From NCBI GenBank assembly GCA_016642085.1, contig VOQV01000002.1, positions 22,282-86,281 of the forward strand: a DNA stretch of 64,000 nucleotides. Direction: 5' to 3'. Numbering within the stretch: position 1 is the first letter of the stretch; every line of letters starts with the position of its first letter. Positions 10,117-22,457 of the stretch are shown here, one piece after another. The DNA is from Pantoea sp. Brub. GTDB taxonomy: Bacteria > Pseudomonadota > Gammaproteobacteria > Enterobacterales > Enterobacteriaceae. A model generated the notes under the pieces. The model did not search any database, was not told the DNA's origin, and saw only the letters and a list, made by a program, of their open reading frames with translations. A program made the translations under genes and the position numbers.

Positions 10117-10730
10117 AATGATTTCTCTAAAACAATTTTAAAAAACTTTTTGAAGAATAAGTTTATATATCTATATTTATCTTTAAATCACATACAACAA
10201 CTAAACAGAATTTAGATAATAAACATTATATATGCTAAAATTAGTAAGAATTTTTTATTAATAGAATTTATGCTATTGTTATTTAAAATAAGGTAATATA
10301 GTAAATATCGTTGAATAAAATTAAATTTTTAATGAGAAATAAATCAGTAATATCATAGGGATTTATGATCTTATAACTTATTTTGCATAAGTTATAAAAA
10401 AGTAATTTAAATATATTTAAAATTCAGTTAAACTTATGGCTAGGATATTTAATAAATATAAAAATTTTTATATCTAAAATAGATATTAAATGAAGTTGTT
10501 GCTTAATTGTTATATTAATTTACTATTATTTATTTTAGAGTATTCATATAATCTATATTTTATTATGATAAAGTTAAATTGTATTATTTATTTAAATTGC
10601 TTATGTGTTTTTTAATTAGTAGCAAGTGTATATATAAATAATATGGATAGTATATTTTAAAATAAAATAATTTGATTAAATTATTTTAATGTATTTGAGT
10701 TTTATGTAAGCTAAATTACAAGGTAATATA
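10117..10730. other. Divergent trpE-sohB intergenic region, no gene
   Basis: A 614-bp A/T-rich region between the divergently transcribed trpE and sohB, so it must hold both promoters. No ORF, no run of Trp codons and no attenuator-type hairpin with a U-tract was found on the minus strand. The only structured element is a pair of adjacent dyads at 10352-10397, listed separately. In E. coli this span holds trpL and several other genes (rluB, btuR, yciK), all lost. Confidence 0.6.
10352..10397. promoter_or_regulatory. Two adjacent inverted repeats upstream of trpE
   Basis: Dyad 1 is at 10352-10369 (ATCATA, 6-base spacer, TATGAT). Dyad 2 is at 10371-10397 (TTATAACTTA, 7-base spacer, TAAGTTATAA; 10 perfect pairs). 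They are one base apart, about 235 bp upstream of the trpE start and 335 bp upstream of sohB. Neither has a U-tract on the appropriate strand. An operator or an RNA stem-loop are both possible; in such AT-rich DNA a chance origin cannot be excluded. Confidence 0.3.
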
Positions 10731-11762
10731 ATGAATTTTATTTTTAATTATGGATTATTTTTACTAAAAATAATGACTTTAATAATTATTTTTGCTGGTT
10801 TTATAATAGCTTTAACCAATTTATCATTAAAAAAACGTAATGCAAATGGACGATTGCGAATTACAAATTTAAGTGATAAATATCAAATAATAAAAAAAGA
10901 TTTACAATTAGCTAAAATACAACCTCAAACACAAAAACAATGGTTAAAAATTTTTAAAAAAGAAACAAAAAAAAAATTAAAGCTTGAAAAGCTTGCTATA
11001 AAAACAAACTATAATCAGAATAAAAAATCAACATTGTATATAATTGATTTTAAAGGTAGCATGGATGCTAAAGAAGTTTACTCTTTAAGAGAAGAAGTAT
11101 CTGCTATACTATCAACTAGCGATAAAACTGATGAAGTACTTGTACGTTTGGAAAGTGCAGGTGGAATAGTCAATGGTTATGGATTAGCTGCATCTCAATT
11201 ACAACGTTTACGCAATTATGGATTAAATGTTACAATAGCTATAGATAAAATAGCTGCTAGTGGAGGTTATATGATGGCATGTGTAGCACATTGTATATTA
11301 GCAGCACCGTTTTCTATTGTTGGCTCCATTGGTGTAATAGCACAAATTCCTAATTTTAATAAATTACTCAAACGTAATGATATTGATATCGAATTACATA
11401 CTGCTGGACAATATAAGCGCACTTTGACTTTATTCGGAGAAAATACTGATGAGGGGCGTAGTAAATTTCAAAAAGAATTAAGTAAAACACATTCTTTGTT
11501 TAAAGAATTCGTTCATAACATGCGTCCTGCACTTGATATCAATAATGTATCTACAGGAGAATATTGGTATGGTAGTGAAGCTTTAGAATTAGGTTTAGTA
11601 GACAAAATTGGCACAAGTGATGATTTTATCATTAATAAAATAAATAGTTTTAATGTGTTGAGTATAAATTATGTTCAAAAACGCAATACGATATTAAATT
11701 ATATTATAGACAATAAAGACATAATCACTAAATATTTTTTAACAAAATTTATCAGTAAATAA
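10731..11762 (+). CDS. sohB: Inner-membrane S49 family peptidase SohB
   Basis: A 343-residue homologue of E. coli SohB (349 aa), a signal-peptide-peptidase-like serine protease. Residues about 8-29 form the membrane anchor. The S49 core includes the nucleophile Ser in AASGGYMMACVA, the block SIVGSIGVIAQ and the catalytic Lys region around QYKRTLT. An AAGG site precedes the ATG. Codons at 10967-10976 form an uninterrupted A10 run in frame, a potential slippage site. Its substrates are unknown. Confidence 0.94.
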   Translation: MNFIFNYGLFLLKIMTLIIIFAGFIIALTNLSLKKRNANGRLRITNLSDKYQIIKKDLQLAKIQPQTQKQWLKIFKKETKKKLKLEKLAIKTNYNQNKKSTLYIIDFKGSMDAKEVYSLREEVSAILSTSDKTDEVLVRLESAGGIVNGYGLAASQLQRLRNYGLNVTIAIDKIAASGGYMMACVAHCILAAPFSIVGSIGVIAQIPNFNKLLKRNDIDIELHTAGQYKRTLTLFGENTDEGRSKFQKELSKTHSLFKEFVHNMRPALDINNVSTGEYWYGSEALELGLVDKIGTSDDFIINKINSFNVLSINYVQKRNTILNYIIDNKDIITKYFLTKFISK

Positions 11763-13429
<1,667 letters not shown>

Positions 13430-13721
13430 TATGTACAATGTTTATATATAATATTTATTTGCACTTACTCAATGTAAATATAATGAGCCTATTTACTTAA
13501 ATAATAGTATTTAATATCAATAATCAATTTCATTTTTTCTATAAAATTGATTTAGTTTATTTTACATATTATAGAACAGTTATTACTAATAATTCATATT
13601 TATAATTATTTTGTAACAGACATGTTTTATATGTCATAGCTTTAAATTTTAATATATTAGCATTTACTTTTAGTAAAGATCAGGCAATAATAAATAATCC
13701 TTTAAATAAAGGGAAGATGAT

Positions 13722-16403
13722 ATGCCATTAATATTAAATGATAATGATCACGAAGTATTATTAATTAATCAAAAACAGTATAATATATTTAATCTTTCTT
13801 ATATTGAAAAATATTTTGGTACAATTAAAAATTTACCAAAATCATTGAAAATTATTCTAGAAAATATCATGCGTTGTCAGAATGATAGAGACACTAGAAT
13901 TAAAGATATTAAAGCTATAGTTAAATGGCAAAAAAACGCTCATATTGAACATGAAATTTCTTATTATCCAGTAAGAGTTTTAATGCAAGATTTTACTGGA
14001 ATACCAGCGATTGTAGATTTAGCTACAATGCGTGAATCAGTAAAAAAGTTAAATGGTGATGCTACTAAAATTAATCCATATATACCTGTTGATTTGGTAA
14101 TAGATCATTCTATTACAGTAGATTATTTTGGTAGTGATAACTCATTTAAAAAAAATTTACAATTAGAAATGCAACGTAACTATGAACGATATAAATTTTT
14201 AAAATGGGGACAGAATACTTTTAATAATTTTAGAGTTATTCCTCCTAGTACAGGTATTTGTCATCAAGTTAATCTAGAATATTTAGGAAAGATTGTTTGT
14301 TTAGAAAAAATAAATAATAAAAATTTTATTTGGCCAGATACGGTAATAGGTACTGATTCCCATACAACTATGATTAATGCTTTAGGTATATTAGGATGGG
14401 GTACAGGAGGTATTGAAGCTGAAGCTGCCATGTTAGGTCAGCCACTATCTATGCTCATTCCAGATGTAGTAGGATTTAAATTAATTGGTAAATTACGTAG
14501 TGGAATTACAGCAACTGATTTAGTATTGACTATAACACAAATGCTTCGTGAACATGGTGTTGTTGATAAATTTGTTGAATTTTATGGTGATGGATTAGAT
14601 AATTTACCTTTAGTGGACAGAGGTACTATTGCTAACATGGCTCCAGAATATGGAGCTACTTGTGCATTTTTTCCAGTTGATCAAGTAACTATTGATTATA
14701 TGGAATTAACTGGAAGAAGTAATAAACATATTAATTTAATAAAAATTTATACTAAAAAACAAGGTATGTGGCGTAATTCTGGTGAAGAACCAATTTTTAC
14801 TAATACTATTTGTCTTGATTTGAATAAAGTTAATATTAGTATATCTGGTCCACATCGTCCACATGATAGAGTATCATTAAGTAATGTACCTAATATTTTT
14901 ACTAAAAATTTACTCTCTAATATTAAAGTAAGCACAGCTAACAAAAATATAGAATATGTTGATCCTAAAACTGGACTAAAACATATTTTGTCACATGGAA
15001 CAATCATAATATGTGCAATTACTTCTTGCACTAATACATCTAATCATAATCTTTTAATAACAGCTGGATTATTAGCAAAAAAAGCAGTAGATCTTGGATT
15101 AAAAAAACAACCTTGGGTAAAAACGTCATTGGCTCCAGGATCAAAAGTAGTATCAAATTACTTAAATCATACTAAACTCACAAAATATCTTGATAAATTA
15201 GGTTTTACTTTAGTAGGTTATGGATGCACAACATGTATAGGTAATTCTGGACCAATAGAACCAGAAATTGAAACAGTAATTAAACAAAATAATTTAATAG
15301 TAAGTGCTGTATTATCTGGAAATAGAAATTTTGAAGGAAGAATTCATCCATTAATAAAACATAATTGGTTAGCTTCACCAGCATTAGTAATAGTTTATGC
15401 ATTAGTAGGAAATATAACATGCAACTTAGAAACAGATCCTATAGGTCAAGATCATAAAGGCAATAATATTTTTTTAAAAGATATTTGGCCTTCAAATGAA
15501 GAAATTGTAAATTTAACTAAAAAAATTACTAAAAATATGTTTATACAAGAAAATAGTAATATGTTTCTAGGAACAAAAGCATGGCGTGATATTCAAACAA
15601 AAAAAAGTCTAACATATGAATGGGATAAAAATTCTACTTATATTCAATTTGCACCTTTTTTAGATGATATAAAAAAAATACCAGAAAAAATGCAAGATAT
15701 AAAAAATGCAAGAATATTAGCAATATTTGGTAATTTTATTACTACTGATCATATTTCACCTGCTGGTAATATTAAAATAGATAGTCCTGCTGGAACATAT
15801 TTATTATCTAATAATATTAAATATAAAGATTTTAACTCTTATGGAGCACGTCGTGGTAATCATGAAGTAATGATTAGAGGTACTTTTGCAAATATCAGAA
15901 TTAAAAATGAAATATTACCTCAAATTGAAGGTGGATATACCAAGCATTATCCAAGTGAACAACAATTAACTATTTATGATGCAGCAATGAAATATAAAGA
16001 AGATAAAGTTCCTTTAGTTATAATTGCTGGTAAAGCTTATGGCTCAGGATCTAGTCGAGATTGGGCTGCAAAAGGTCCATGTTTATTGGGTATTAAAGTA
16101 ATTATAGCAGAATCTTTCGAACGCATTCATCGTTCTAATTTAATAGGAATGGGTATTTTGCCTTTAAGATTTACTGAAGGTACAACACGATTTACTTGGA
16201 ATTTTACTGGTTCGGAAATCATTACTATTAACAACTTAATGCAATTAGAACCAAAATGCATGGTAAAAGTTACAATAATGAATATAAATGGAGAAAAAAA
16301 AGAATTTAATACAATTTGTTGTATTAATACTAAAAGTGAATTAACATACTACAAACATGGAGGTATTTTAAAAAATGTAATACGTAATATATTAAATACA
16401 TAA
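13722..16403 (+). CDS. acnA: Aconitate hydratase A
   Basis: An [4Fe-4S] enzyme interconverting citrate and isocitrate in the TCA cycle. The 893 residues match E. coli AcnA (891). The three cluster cysteines are in ITSCTNTS (one) and YGCTTCIGN (two). Substrate-binding blocks such as GTDSHTTM and the swivel-domain motif GKAYGSGSSRDWAAKG are intact. It is convergent with ribA, 29 bp apart. Its cluster could be supplied by the Suf system encoded in this window. A complete acnA is unusual in the smallest insect symbionts. Confidence 0.98.
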   Translation: MPLILNDNDHEVLLINQKQYNIFNLSYIEKYFGTIKNLPKSLKIILENIMRCQNDRDTRIKDIKAIVKWQKNAHIEHEISYYPVRVLMQDFTGIPAIVDLATMRESVKKLNGDATKINPYIPVDLVIDHSITVDYFGSDNSFKKNLQLEMQRNYERYKFLKWGQNTFNNFRVIPPSTGICHQVNLEYLGKIVCLEKINNKNFIWPDTVIGTDSHTTMINALGILGWGTGGIEAEAAMLGQPLSMLIPDVVGFKLIGKLRSGITATDLVLTITQMLREHGVVDKFVEFYGDGLDNLPLVDRGTIANMAPEYGATCAFFPVDQVTIDYMELTGRSNKHINLIKIYTKKQGMWRNSGEEPIFTNTICLDLNKVNISISGPHRPHDRVSLSNVPNIFTKNLLSNIKVSTANKNIEYVDPKTGLKHILSHGTIIICAITSCTNTSNHNLLITAGLLAKKAVDLGLKKQPWVKTSLAPGSKVVSNYLNHTKLTKYLDKLGFTLVGYGCTTCIGNSGPIEPEIETVIKQNNLIVSAVLSGNRNFEGRIHPLIKHNWLASPALVIVYALVGNITCNLETDPIGQDHKGNNIFLKDIWPSNEEIVNLTKKITKNMFIQENSNMFLGTKAWRDIQTKKSLTYEWDKNSTYIQFAPFLDDIKKIPEKMQDIKNARILAIFGNFITTDHISPAGNIKIDSPAGTYLLSNNIKYKDFNSYGARRGNHEVMIRGTFANIRIKNEILPQIEGGYTKHYPSEQQLTIYDAAMKYKEDKVPLVIIAGKAYGSGSSRDWAAKGPCLLGIKVIIAESFERIHRSNLIGMGILPLRFTEGTTRFTWNFTGSEIITINNLMQLEPKCMVKVTIMNINGEKKEFNTICCINTKSELTYYKHGGILKNVIRNILNT

Positions 16404-16432
16404 CTTAATACAATTACTATTTATTTATTATA

Positions 16433-17023
16433 TTATTTTGGTAGTAAATGTCCCATTTTTTTTGCTTTGATACTCAGATATCTACAATTATTAATATTAC
16501 TACCAACAATTAGAGGAACTCTTTCAATAATATTAATTCCTAATTTTGTTAAGACATTAACTTTAAGAGGATTGTTAGTCAACAAACGTACCTGAGTAAT
16601 ACCTAGTATTTTTAACATATCTGCACATAATGTAAAATCTCTTTCATCTGCTGCAAAGCCAAGTTGATGATTAGCTTCAACAGTATCGTATCCTTTATCT
16701 TGCAGTGCATAAGCAAGAATTTTATTTAGTAAACCAATATTTCTACCTTCTTGACGATGGTATAGCAGTACACCTCTATTTTCTCTAGCAATAACATTTA
16801 GAGCAGCTTTTAGTTGAAATCCACAATCACAACGAAGACTGAAGAGTGCATCCCCTGTTACACATTCAGAATGTATTCTAACAAGCATAGGAGTGTTTTC
16901 TTTAATAGAACCACAAATAAGTGCAATATGATTATGATGAGTTTCTAATTCTTCAAAACCTAGCATAAAAAAATTTCCCCATGGTGTTGGTAGTATAGAT
17001 TCTGCTACCAATTTAACTTGCAT
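16433..17023 (-). CDS. ribA: GTP cyclohydrolase II
   Basis: Catalyses the first step of riboflavin synthesis, opening GTP to the diaminopyrimidine. The 196 residues equal E. coli RibA. The Zn ligands are in the block [14 protein letters not shown] (three cysteines), and the GTP-binding [10 protein letters not shown] motif is present. The ATG follows a GGAGAA ribosome site. With riboflavin synthase at 36131-36778 it indicates that the riboflavin pathway is kept; other rib genes must be elsewhere. Confidence 0.97.
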   Translation of the reverse strand: MQVKLVAESILPTPWGNFFMLGFEELETHHNHIALICGSIKENTPMLVRIHSECVTGDALFSLRCDCGFQLKAALNVIARENRGVLLYHRQEGRNIGLLNKILAYALQDKGYDTVEANHQLGFAADERDFTLCADMLKILGITQVRLLTNNPLKVNVLTKLGINIIERVPLIVGSNINNCRYLSIKAKKMGHLLPK

Positions 17024-17214
17024 TGTTGTTCTCCAAGTTTTTATATAATTTGTTCTTATAAATTAATATTTTTTAGATCAAATGATATTTATAAAACATT
17101 ATAAATAAACATATATTATAAAATAGTAATTAATAACTTAAAAACAAATATATATTTTATCAATTCACAATAAACTATAAAAATGTTAATGAGAATTTTA
17201 AATAGGGAAAAATA

Positions 17215-17943
17215 ATGTTAAAAATTTTTTATTATAATACATTGGGAATGTTATTATTATTGCTATTACCAATAATATTTTTTTTGTCAAATTGGCGATG
17301 GTATCCAAATAATAAAATTCTTTCTCAATTCAAGTTAATGTTTTTAATAATGCAAACTGTTACTAATCCATGGGGTATATTAATTAGTATTTTTTTAACA
17401 TTTTGGATTTTATGGGTTTTAAATTTTAATTTAAAATCTACTATTAAATATTTTTTAATAATACATATTACTATTTTTCTTGGACAATATATTAAATATT
17501 ATATGAAATACAAAATCCATAAACCGCGTCCTTACATTTTTTGGTTAGAAAAAAATTACGGATTAAATATACAACATTTCTATAAATTAAATAATATTCA
17601 GCGCAAAAAAATAATTCATGATTTAATTTATAATAAAAATATTGCATTACCTAATTGGCTTAAAGAACACTGGGAAAAAGAAACTGATTTTGCATGTCCT
17701 TCAGGTCATGCTATACTAATATCTAGTTGGACTTTTTTAATAATTAGCCTACTATTAATACATCGTTATTATAAAACCATGATAATTGCATTTTTATGGT
17801 CATACATTGTTATGTTAAGTCGTTTAATATTTGGTATGCATTGGCCATTAGATTTAATAATAGGAATTATATTATCTTGGTTTTTAGTGAACATAGCACT
17901 AATTGTAACATGTCATATTAATTTCAAAAACAAAATAATATAA
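17215..17943 (+). CDS. pgpB: Phosphatidylglycerophosphatase B (PAP2 family)
   Basis: A 242-residue membrane phosphatase, the homologue of E. coli PgpB (254 aa), which dephosphorylates phosphatidylglycerophosphate and undecaprenyl diphosphate. Six hydrophobic segments are visible. All three PAP2 signature motifs are present: KYKIHKPRP, CPSGHA and SRLIFGMHWPLD. It could provide lipid-carrier recycling or the PG supply for Cls. It follows ribA in E. coli order; the next E. coli genes lapA and lapB are absent. Confidence 0.93.
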   Translation: MLKIFYYNTLGMLLLLLLPIIFFLSNWRWYPNNKILSQFKLMFLIMQTVTNPWGILISIFLTFWILWVLNFNLKSTIKYFLIIHITIFLGQYIKYYMKYKIHKPRPYIFWLEKNYGLNIQHFYKLNNIQRKKIIHDLIYNKNIALPNWLKEHWEKETDFACPSGHAILISSWTFLIISLLLIHRYYKTMIIAFLWSYIVMLSRLIFGMHWPLDLIIGIILSWFLVNIALIVTCHINFKNKII

Positions 17944-18220
17944 TTTATGTTATATTTTTTTATTAAATATTTTTTAAAAAAATATATTGTATCATATTTA
18001 CTATATATATTCGATAAATAGTCTCATTTGTTTATGTAATAACTAATTATCAATTATTCAAATAAATATAAATTATGTTTATTTGTTTTTGCTAAATATA
18101 AAATATTAATACGATTGTTAATTATTTTTTGTATTTATAGGATTTACTTGCTACATTATTAACTTGAAAATATTTTTATACAAATTTTATCAATCTAATA
18201 TTTTTAATGATATTAATATC

Positions 18221-18928
18221 ATGATGAAAAATAATAAATCACAAATAATCATAGCATTAAACTTTAATGATATAAATAAAATACTTAATTTTGTTGATCA
18301 AATTGATCCTAACATTTATTACTTAAAAATAGGTAAAGATTTATTTACACTATTTGGTCCTTCAATAATTAAAAAACTTCAAAAACGTAATTTTTCTATT
18401 TTTTTAGATTTAAAATTTTTTGATATTCCAAGCACTACTGCATACGCTGTTGCTGCTGCTGCAAATTTGGGGATATGGATGATGAATGTACATGCTATGG
18501 GTGGAACAAGCATGATGGAAGCTGCAAAAAAAGCACTATTGCCATTAGGTAAAGATGCTCCTTTATTAATTGCAGTTACCATACTAACTAGTATGAATAA
18601 TAATGAATTAAAATTATTAGGTATCAATTCTTCTATTAAACAATCAAAGCGTTTAGCACAAGTTACATATGATTGTGGTCTTGACGGTGTAGTATGTTCT
18701 GCTCATGAAGTATCTTATTTTAGAAAAATAATTAAACAAAAATTTCTTATAGTTACACCAGGTATTAGACCAATAGGTGTTGACAACTATGATCAACATA
18801 GAACTGTAACTCCAGAACAAGCAAAAAAAATAGGGGTAGATTATATGGTTATTGGCCGTCCAATACTACAATCTAGTAATCCAATGGATATGTTGCAATC
18901 TATTACAGATAGTTTAAAAAACAATTAA
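18221..18928 (+). CDS. pyrF: Orotidine 5'-phosphate decarboxylase
   Basis: Last step of UMP synthesis. The start was placed at the ATG-ATG pair at 18221; the reading frame stays open upstream to a TTG at 18164, but that extension has no counterpart in E. coli. This gives 235 residues (E. coli 245). The catalytic Asp-Lys-Asp array is in FLDLKFFDIP, followed by NVHAMGG, ILTSM and the phosphate-binding TPGIRP and VIGRPI. The ribosome site is weak and the exact N-terminus is uncertain. Confidence 0.93.
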   Translation: MMKNNKSQIIIALNFNDINKILNFVDQIDPNIYYLKIGKDLFTLFGPSIIKKLQKRNFSIFLDLKFFDIPSTTAYAVAAAANLGIWMMNVHAMGGTSMMEAAKKALLPLGKDAPLLIAVTILTSMNNNELKLLGINSSIKQSKRLAQVTYDCGLDGVVCSAHEVSYFRKIIKQKFLIVTPGIRPIGVDNYDQHRTVTPEQAKKIGVDYMVIGRPILQSSNPMDMLQSITDSLKNN

Positions 18929-18936
18929 TTGCTATA

Positions 18937-18964
18937 AATATTTTATATAATATATTAAAATATT
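18937..18964. terminator. Inverted repeat at the pyrF/rnb convergent junction
   Basis: A 9-bp perfect inverted repeat (AATATTTTA / TAAAATATT) with a 10-base spacer, spanning the 26-bp gap and the last rnb codons. It sits between convergent genes and could act as a weak bidirectional terminator, but it contains no G/C pairs. Confidence 0.25.
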
Positions 18965-20892
18965 GGTCGAGCAAATATAGTGCGTGAATCTATACATACT
19001 TTAATAATATTAACGTTTATAATATCAGTAATACGATATATAATTTTATCTTTAATTTCTAAAGTTCCATTTTCTTGATTGCATATTAATTCATCTCTAA
19101 CTAAATGAATTAGTGAAGCAGGAATAAAAGCTGTTGCACCATTTTCAATTAAACGAACTTTCATCCCATTACGAGAAACATAAATAATTTCTGTAATAAA
19201 CTTATAATTTTTAGAAATAAATTTTGATAAATAGCAAGCATACAGCCAATCACTAATGTTTTTTTCAGCTATACGATTTAACTTACGGCGCTCACTTATT
19301 TTAATAATTAATTCGTTATCTAATGGACAAATAACTTTTTTATCTCCACGGATAATTGATTTCAATAAGCGATGATTAATCATATCGCTAAATTTACGAA
19401 TAGGTGAAGTCCATGTTGCATAGTTTTCAATACCAAGACCAAAATGTGGTCCTGGTTTAGTACTAATTTCAGCAAACTTTTGAAAACGTCGAAGACAATG
19501 ATTAAGATATTGTGTAGGTTGAGCATCTAATTGACGTTTTAATAATATAAATCCATCTAAAGTAGTGATTTTTTTAGCGTCAACATGCATACCATGTGTA
19601 TTTAAAAATGTAACAGCTTGTGAAATATTAGCAGTATCAAAACCAAAATGCACATTATAAATACCGAATCCTAAATATGTATGAAGTATTTTACCAGCAC
19701 ACATATTAGCTAAAATCATTGCTTCTTCAACAATATGATTAGCGATACGACGAGATTCAGCTATAATATTTAACACCTCGCCTTTTTTACTTATTATAAA
19801 ACGATAATCTAATTTATCTTTGAAAATTAACGCATATTTTTTGCGCCATTTAATACGTAATAGACATAAGCGATACAAAAGATATATTTGTTCTTCAATT
19901 ATACAGTTGTCTGGTTTCCAGTTGCCAATATTTTCTAACCAATCTGATACATCATTATAAGCCAATTTAGCTTTTGATTTTATCCACGCAGCAAAAAAGT
20001 GAATATCTTGTAAACTACCATCATTTATTATAGTAACGCTACAAGCTAATACTGGACGCTGTACATTTGGACGTAAAGAACAAATATTATCTGAAATATT
20101 TCTAGGTAACATTGGAATACTAAAACCCGGTAAATAATTAGTAAAACCACGTTGAGCTGCTAATTGATCTAATTTGCTTCCTTCAGGTATATAAGAAGTA
20201 GGATCAGCTATTGCAATTGTTAAACGTAAAGCATTATCATTTAAACTTTTTATATAAAGTGCATCATCCATATCTTCAGTAGTACTATTATCAATAGTAA
20301 TAAAAGATAAATGTGTTAAATCTTTACGGTTTAGATTTTCATGTAACATTTCATGTGAAATAGTATCTGGTGCTGTACGTTCAAGATTATAGCGTGATAA
20401 AGTAACCAACCATGGAGCAAAATAATCATCACATTTAACAATCAAATCAACTAGTTCAGCATAAAAACCACTATCTCCTCTTAAAGGATGACACCGCATT
20501 TCAGCTATAAACCAATCACCATTTTTGCATTCATGCTTTAAATCACATAAAACACTGCATGGAATTCTATCTTTAACAAATGGATAATTTGGAATGATCG
20601 AAAGATTATTATCTTTTGTTTGAATGCGACCTATAAAACGATTTAAAAACGGTTCAATTAATTTTTCTGGTATAGCAGTTTCTCGATCTTGATTATTAGA
20701 TATTGTTGCTATTATTCTATCTCCATGCATTACTTTTTTCATTTGTGAATGTGGAATAAAATAATTTTTTTGGGTTTTTACTTCTAAAAAACCAAACCCT
20801 TTATCATTACTTTTAACAATACCTTCAACAAAGTTATTTGCTAAATGAAGTTTTTTTTTGAGTTGCATGAGTACTGGATTATTATGAAACAT
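18955..20892 (-). CDS. rnb: Exoribonuclease II
   Basis: Processive 3'-to-5' RNase of the RNR family, a main mRNA-degrading exonuclease. The 645 residues match E. coli RNase II (644). Cold-shock-type domains occupy about 1-190, the RNB catalytic domain about 190-530 with the four metal-binding aspartates in TIDNSTTEDMDDAL, and a C-terminal S1 domain follows. The AYATWTSPIRK-type motif is intact (NYATWTSPIRKFSDMINHR). Confidence 0.97.
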   Translation of the reverse strand: MFHNNPVLMQLKKKLHLANNFVEGIVKSNDKGFGFLEVKTQKNYFIPHSQMKKVMHGDRIIATISNNQDRETAIPEKLIEPFLNRFIGRIQTKDNNLSIIPNYPFVKDRIPCSVLCDLKHECKNGDWFIAEMRCHPLRGDSGFYAELVDLIVKCDDYFAPWLVTLSRYNLERTAPDTISHEMLHENLNRKDLTHLSFITIDNSTTEDMDDALYIKSLNDNALRLTIAIADPTSYIPEGSKLDQLAAQRGFTNYLPGFSIPMLPRNISDNICSLRPNVQRPVLACSVTIINDGSLQDIHFFAAWIKSKAKLAYNDVSDWLENIGNWKPDNCIIEEQIYLLYRLCLLRIKWRKKYALIFKDKLDYRFIISKKGEVLNIIAESRRIANHIVEEAMILANMCAGKILHTYLGFGIYNVHFGFDTANISQAVTFLNTHGMHVDAKKITTLDGFILLKRQLDAQPTQYLNHCLRRFQKFAEISTKPGPHFGLGIENYATWTSPIRKFSDMINHRLLKSIIRGDKKVICPLDNELIIKISERRKLNRIAEKNISDWLYACYLSKFISKNYKFITEIIYVSRNGMKVRLIENGATAFIPASLIHLVRDELICNQENGTLEIKDKIIYRITDIINVNIIKVCIDSRTIFARPIF

Positions 20893-22457
20893 ATTTTAAT
20901 GTCACAATCTGTAAATAAAAAATAGTAACTAAATTGAGTTTAAACATAAATAATAATTGAAATAATAAGTAATATAATTATGTAATTTATACAATTTGCG
21001 TTTTACCTAAATGAATTTAGAATTTATAAGATAATTAAGATCCATTAAATTACTTAAAAACATTAAAAAATATTTGTTTCAGGATATGGAACTGTTAAAT
21101 TAATTTAAAAAACAAAAATATAATTCTAATTTACAGTTAGTATAAAAATGTTAATAACATTATTATTTCATATAATTTTAATATTGATATTCTATACTTC
21201 AATAAATTCTATTTTTGAATTAATATTAAAATAATGATTTTGGTAATGAATAATTATAAACTACTAATGTAGTTTAAATATTAAATTTCTTATTAAAATT
21301 CATGAAGATAGGAATAATTTATGTAACATATCTATATGATTGCAATTATAATTTGTTAATAATTATTACAATTTTTTTTTATCTCCTTATCTACTAAAAA
21401 TACATTGTCAGATATTCTAGTAATCCTATAATTTTATTAATCTACATTAATTTTGCCTAATGTTAACATTAATATTAACATTTTCCATAAGATATTAAAT
21501 ATAAACACAGCATATTCAAATATTTAAATTAAATCGTTATTAAAAATTATAGTGTAATTGTTACGAACAACTCACTAACTAGAATATCTCATTAGACACA
21601 AATTTGAATTTTTTAATTAATTGAAGTCAATAATAATTGCAAGTTAAAAATACATATATAAATGTTTGTTTTATGTTGTATGTGTTGCTTCTTAAAGTGA
21701 TATATGTTCTTTTAAAGAAGCTAACATATTAAAACAACTGCATTTAGTATCAAAGAAATCAATCAGCAATATCTTTACTATACTTATTTTGTATATATAT
21801 TTTATTAAATTTTATAGTTTAAATTTTAATTAAAAAATAGTTTAAAATACTAATGTTCAAATAACTGTAATTTTATATAATTATTTATTTTAAAAAAATA
21901 TAATTTCAAATATATTTTTAAAGTTCTGCAATTGATTTAGTTTGTTTGTTGGAATAATGTATTAAAAATTATTATTTTAACTACTCCAATTATAACCTAA
22001 ATTCCATTAGGTATAAATTTGATATATTATGACCTACATGTACATGTTGATTAGATTACAAGTACAAATATTATCTAAATATTTAAATTTATTTTAACTT
22101 ATCTTACTATTGATAATATTGAAAAATTTGTTACTAGTATTTATAATATATATTTCGACAATTAATAAAAATATTATTGCATATTAATAAAAGAATTATT
22201 AATCAAACTATTTTATTATTAATAATAATCTAAAATAGATTCTTGTATTAGGTATCATGAAAACCTTAAAATTTTTTATTGATGTAAATTAGATAAACTA
22301 CATGTATAAAAAAATATTATTAATAATTAATTTAATTAGCATTCTAAAAAAAATATTTAGGTTGATCAAAAAAATAAACTGTTTTAATGATTTAAACTAA
22401 ATATATTTTATTATAATAATATTGACATAACAAGATGGAATAATTCAAAAATATATT
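20893..22457. other. 1.56-kb gene-free region between rnb and fabI
   Basis: No ORF with recognisable similarity on either strand. E. coli has only yciW between rnb and fabI, so most of this is eroded or expanded spacer. Structured spots: an imperfect stem GCTTCTT/AAGAAGC at 21687-21721 with extra pairs on either side, a 12-base self-complementary ACATGTACATGT at 22036-22047, and a repeated ATTAACATT-type motif near 21461-21490. No tRNA-like T-arm was found. Confidence 0.6.
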
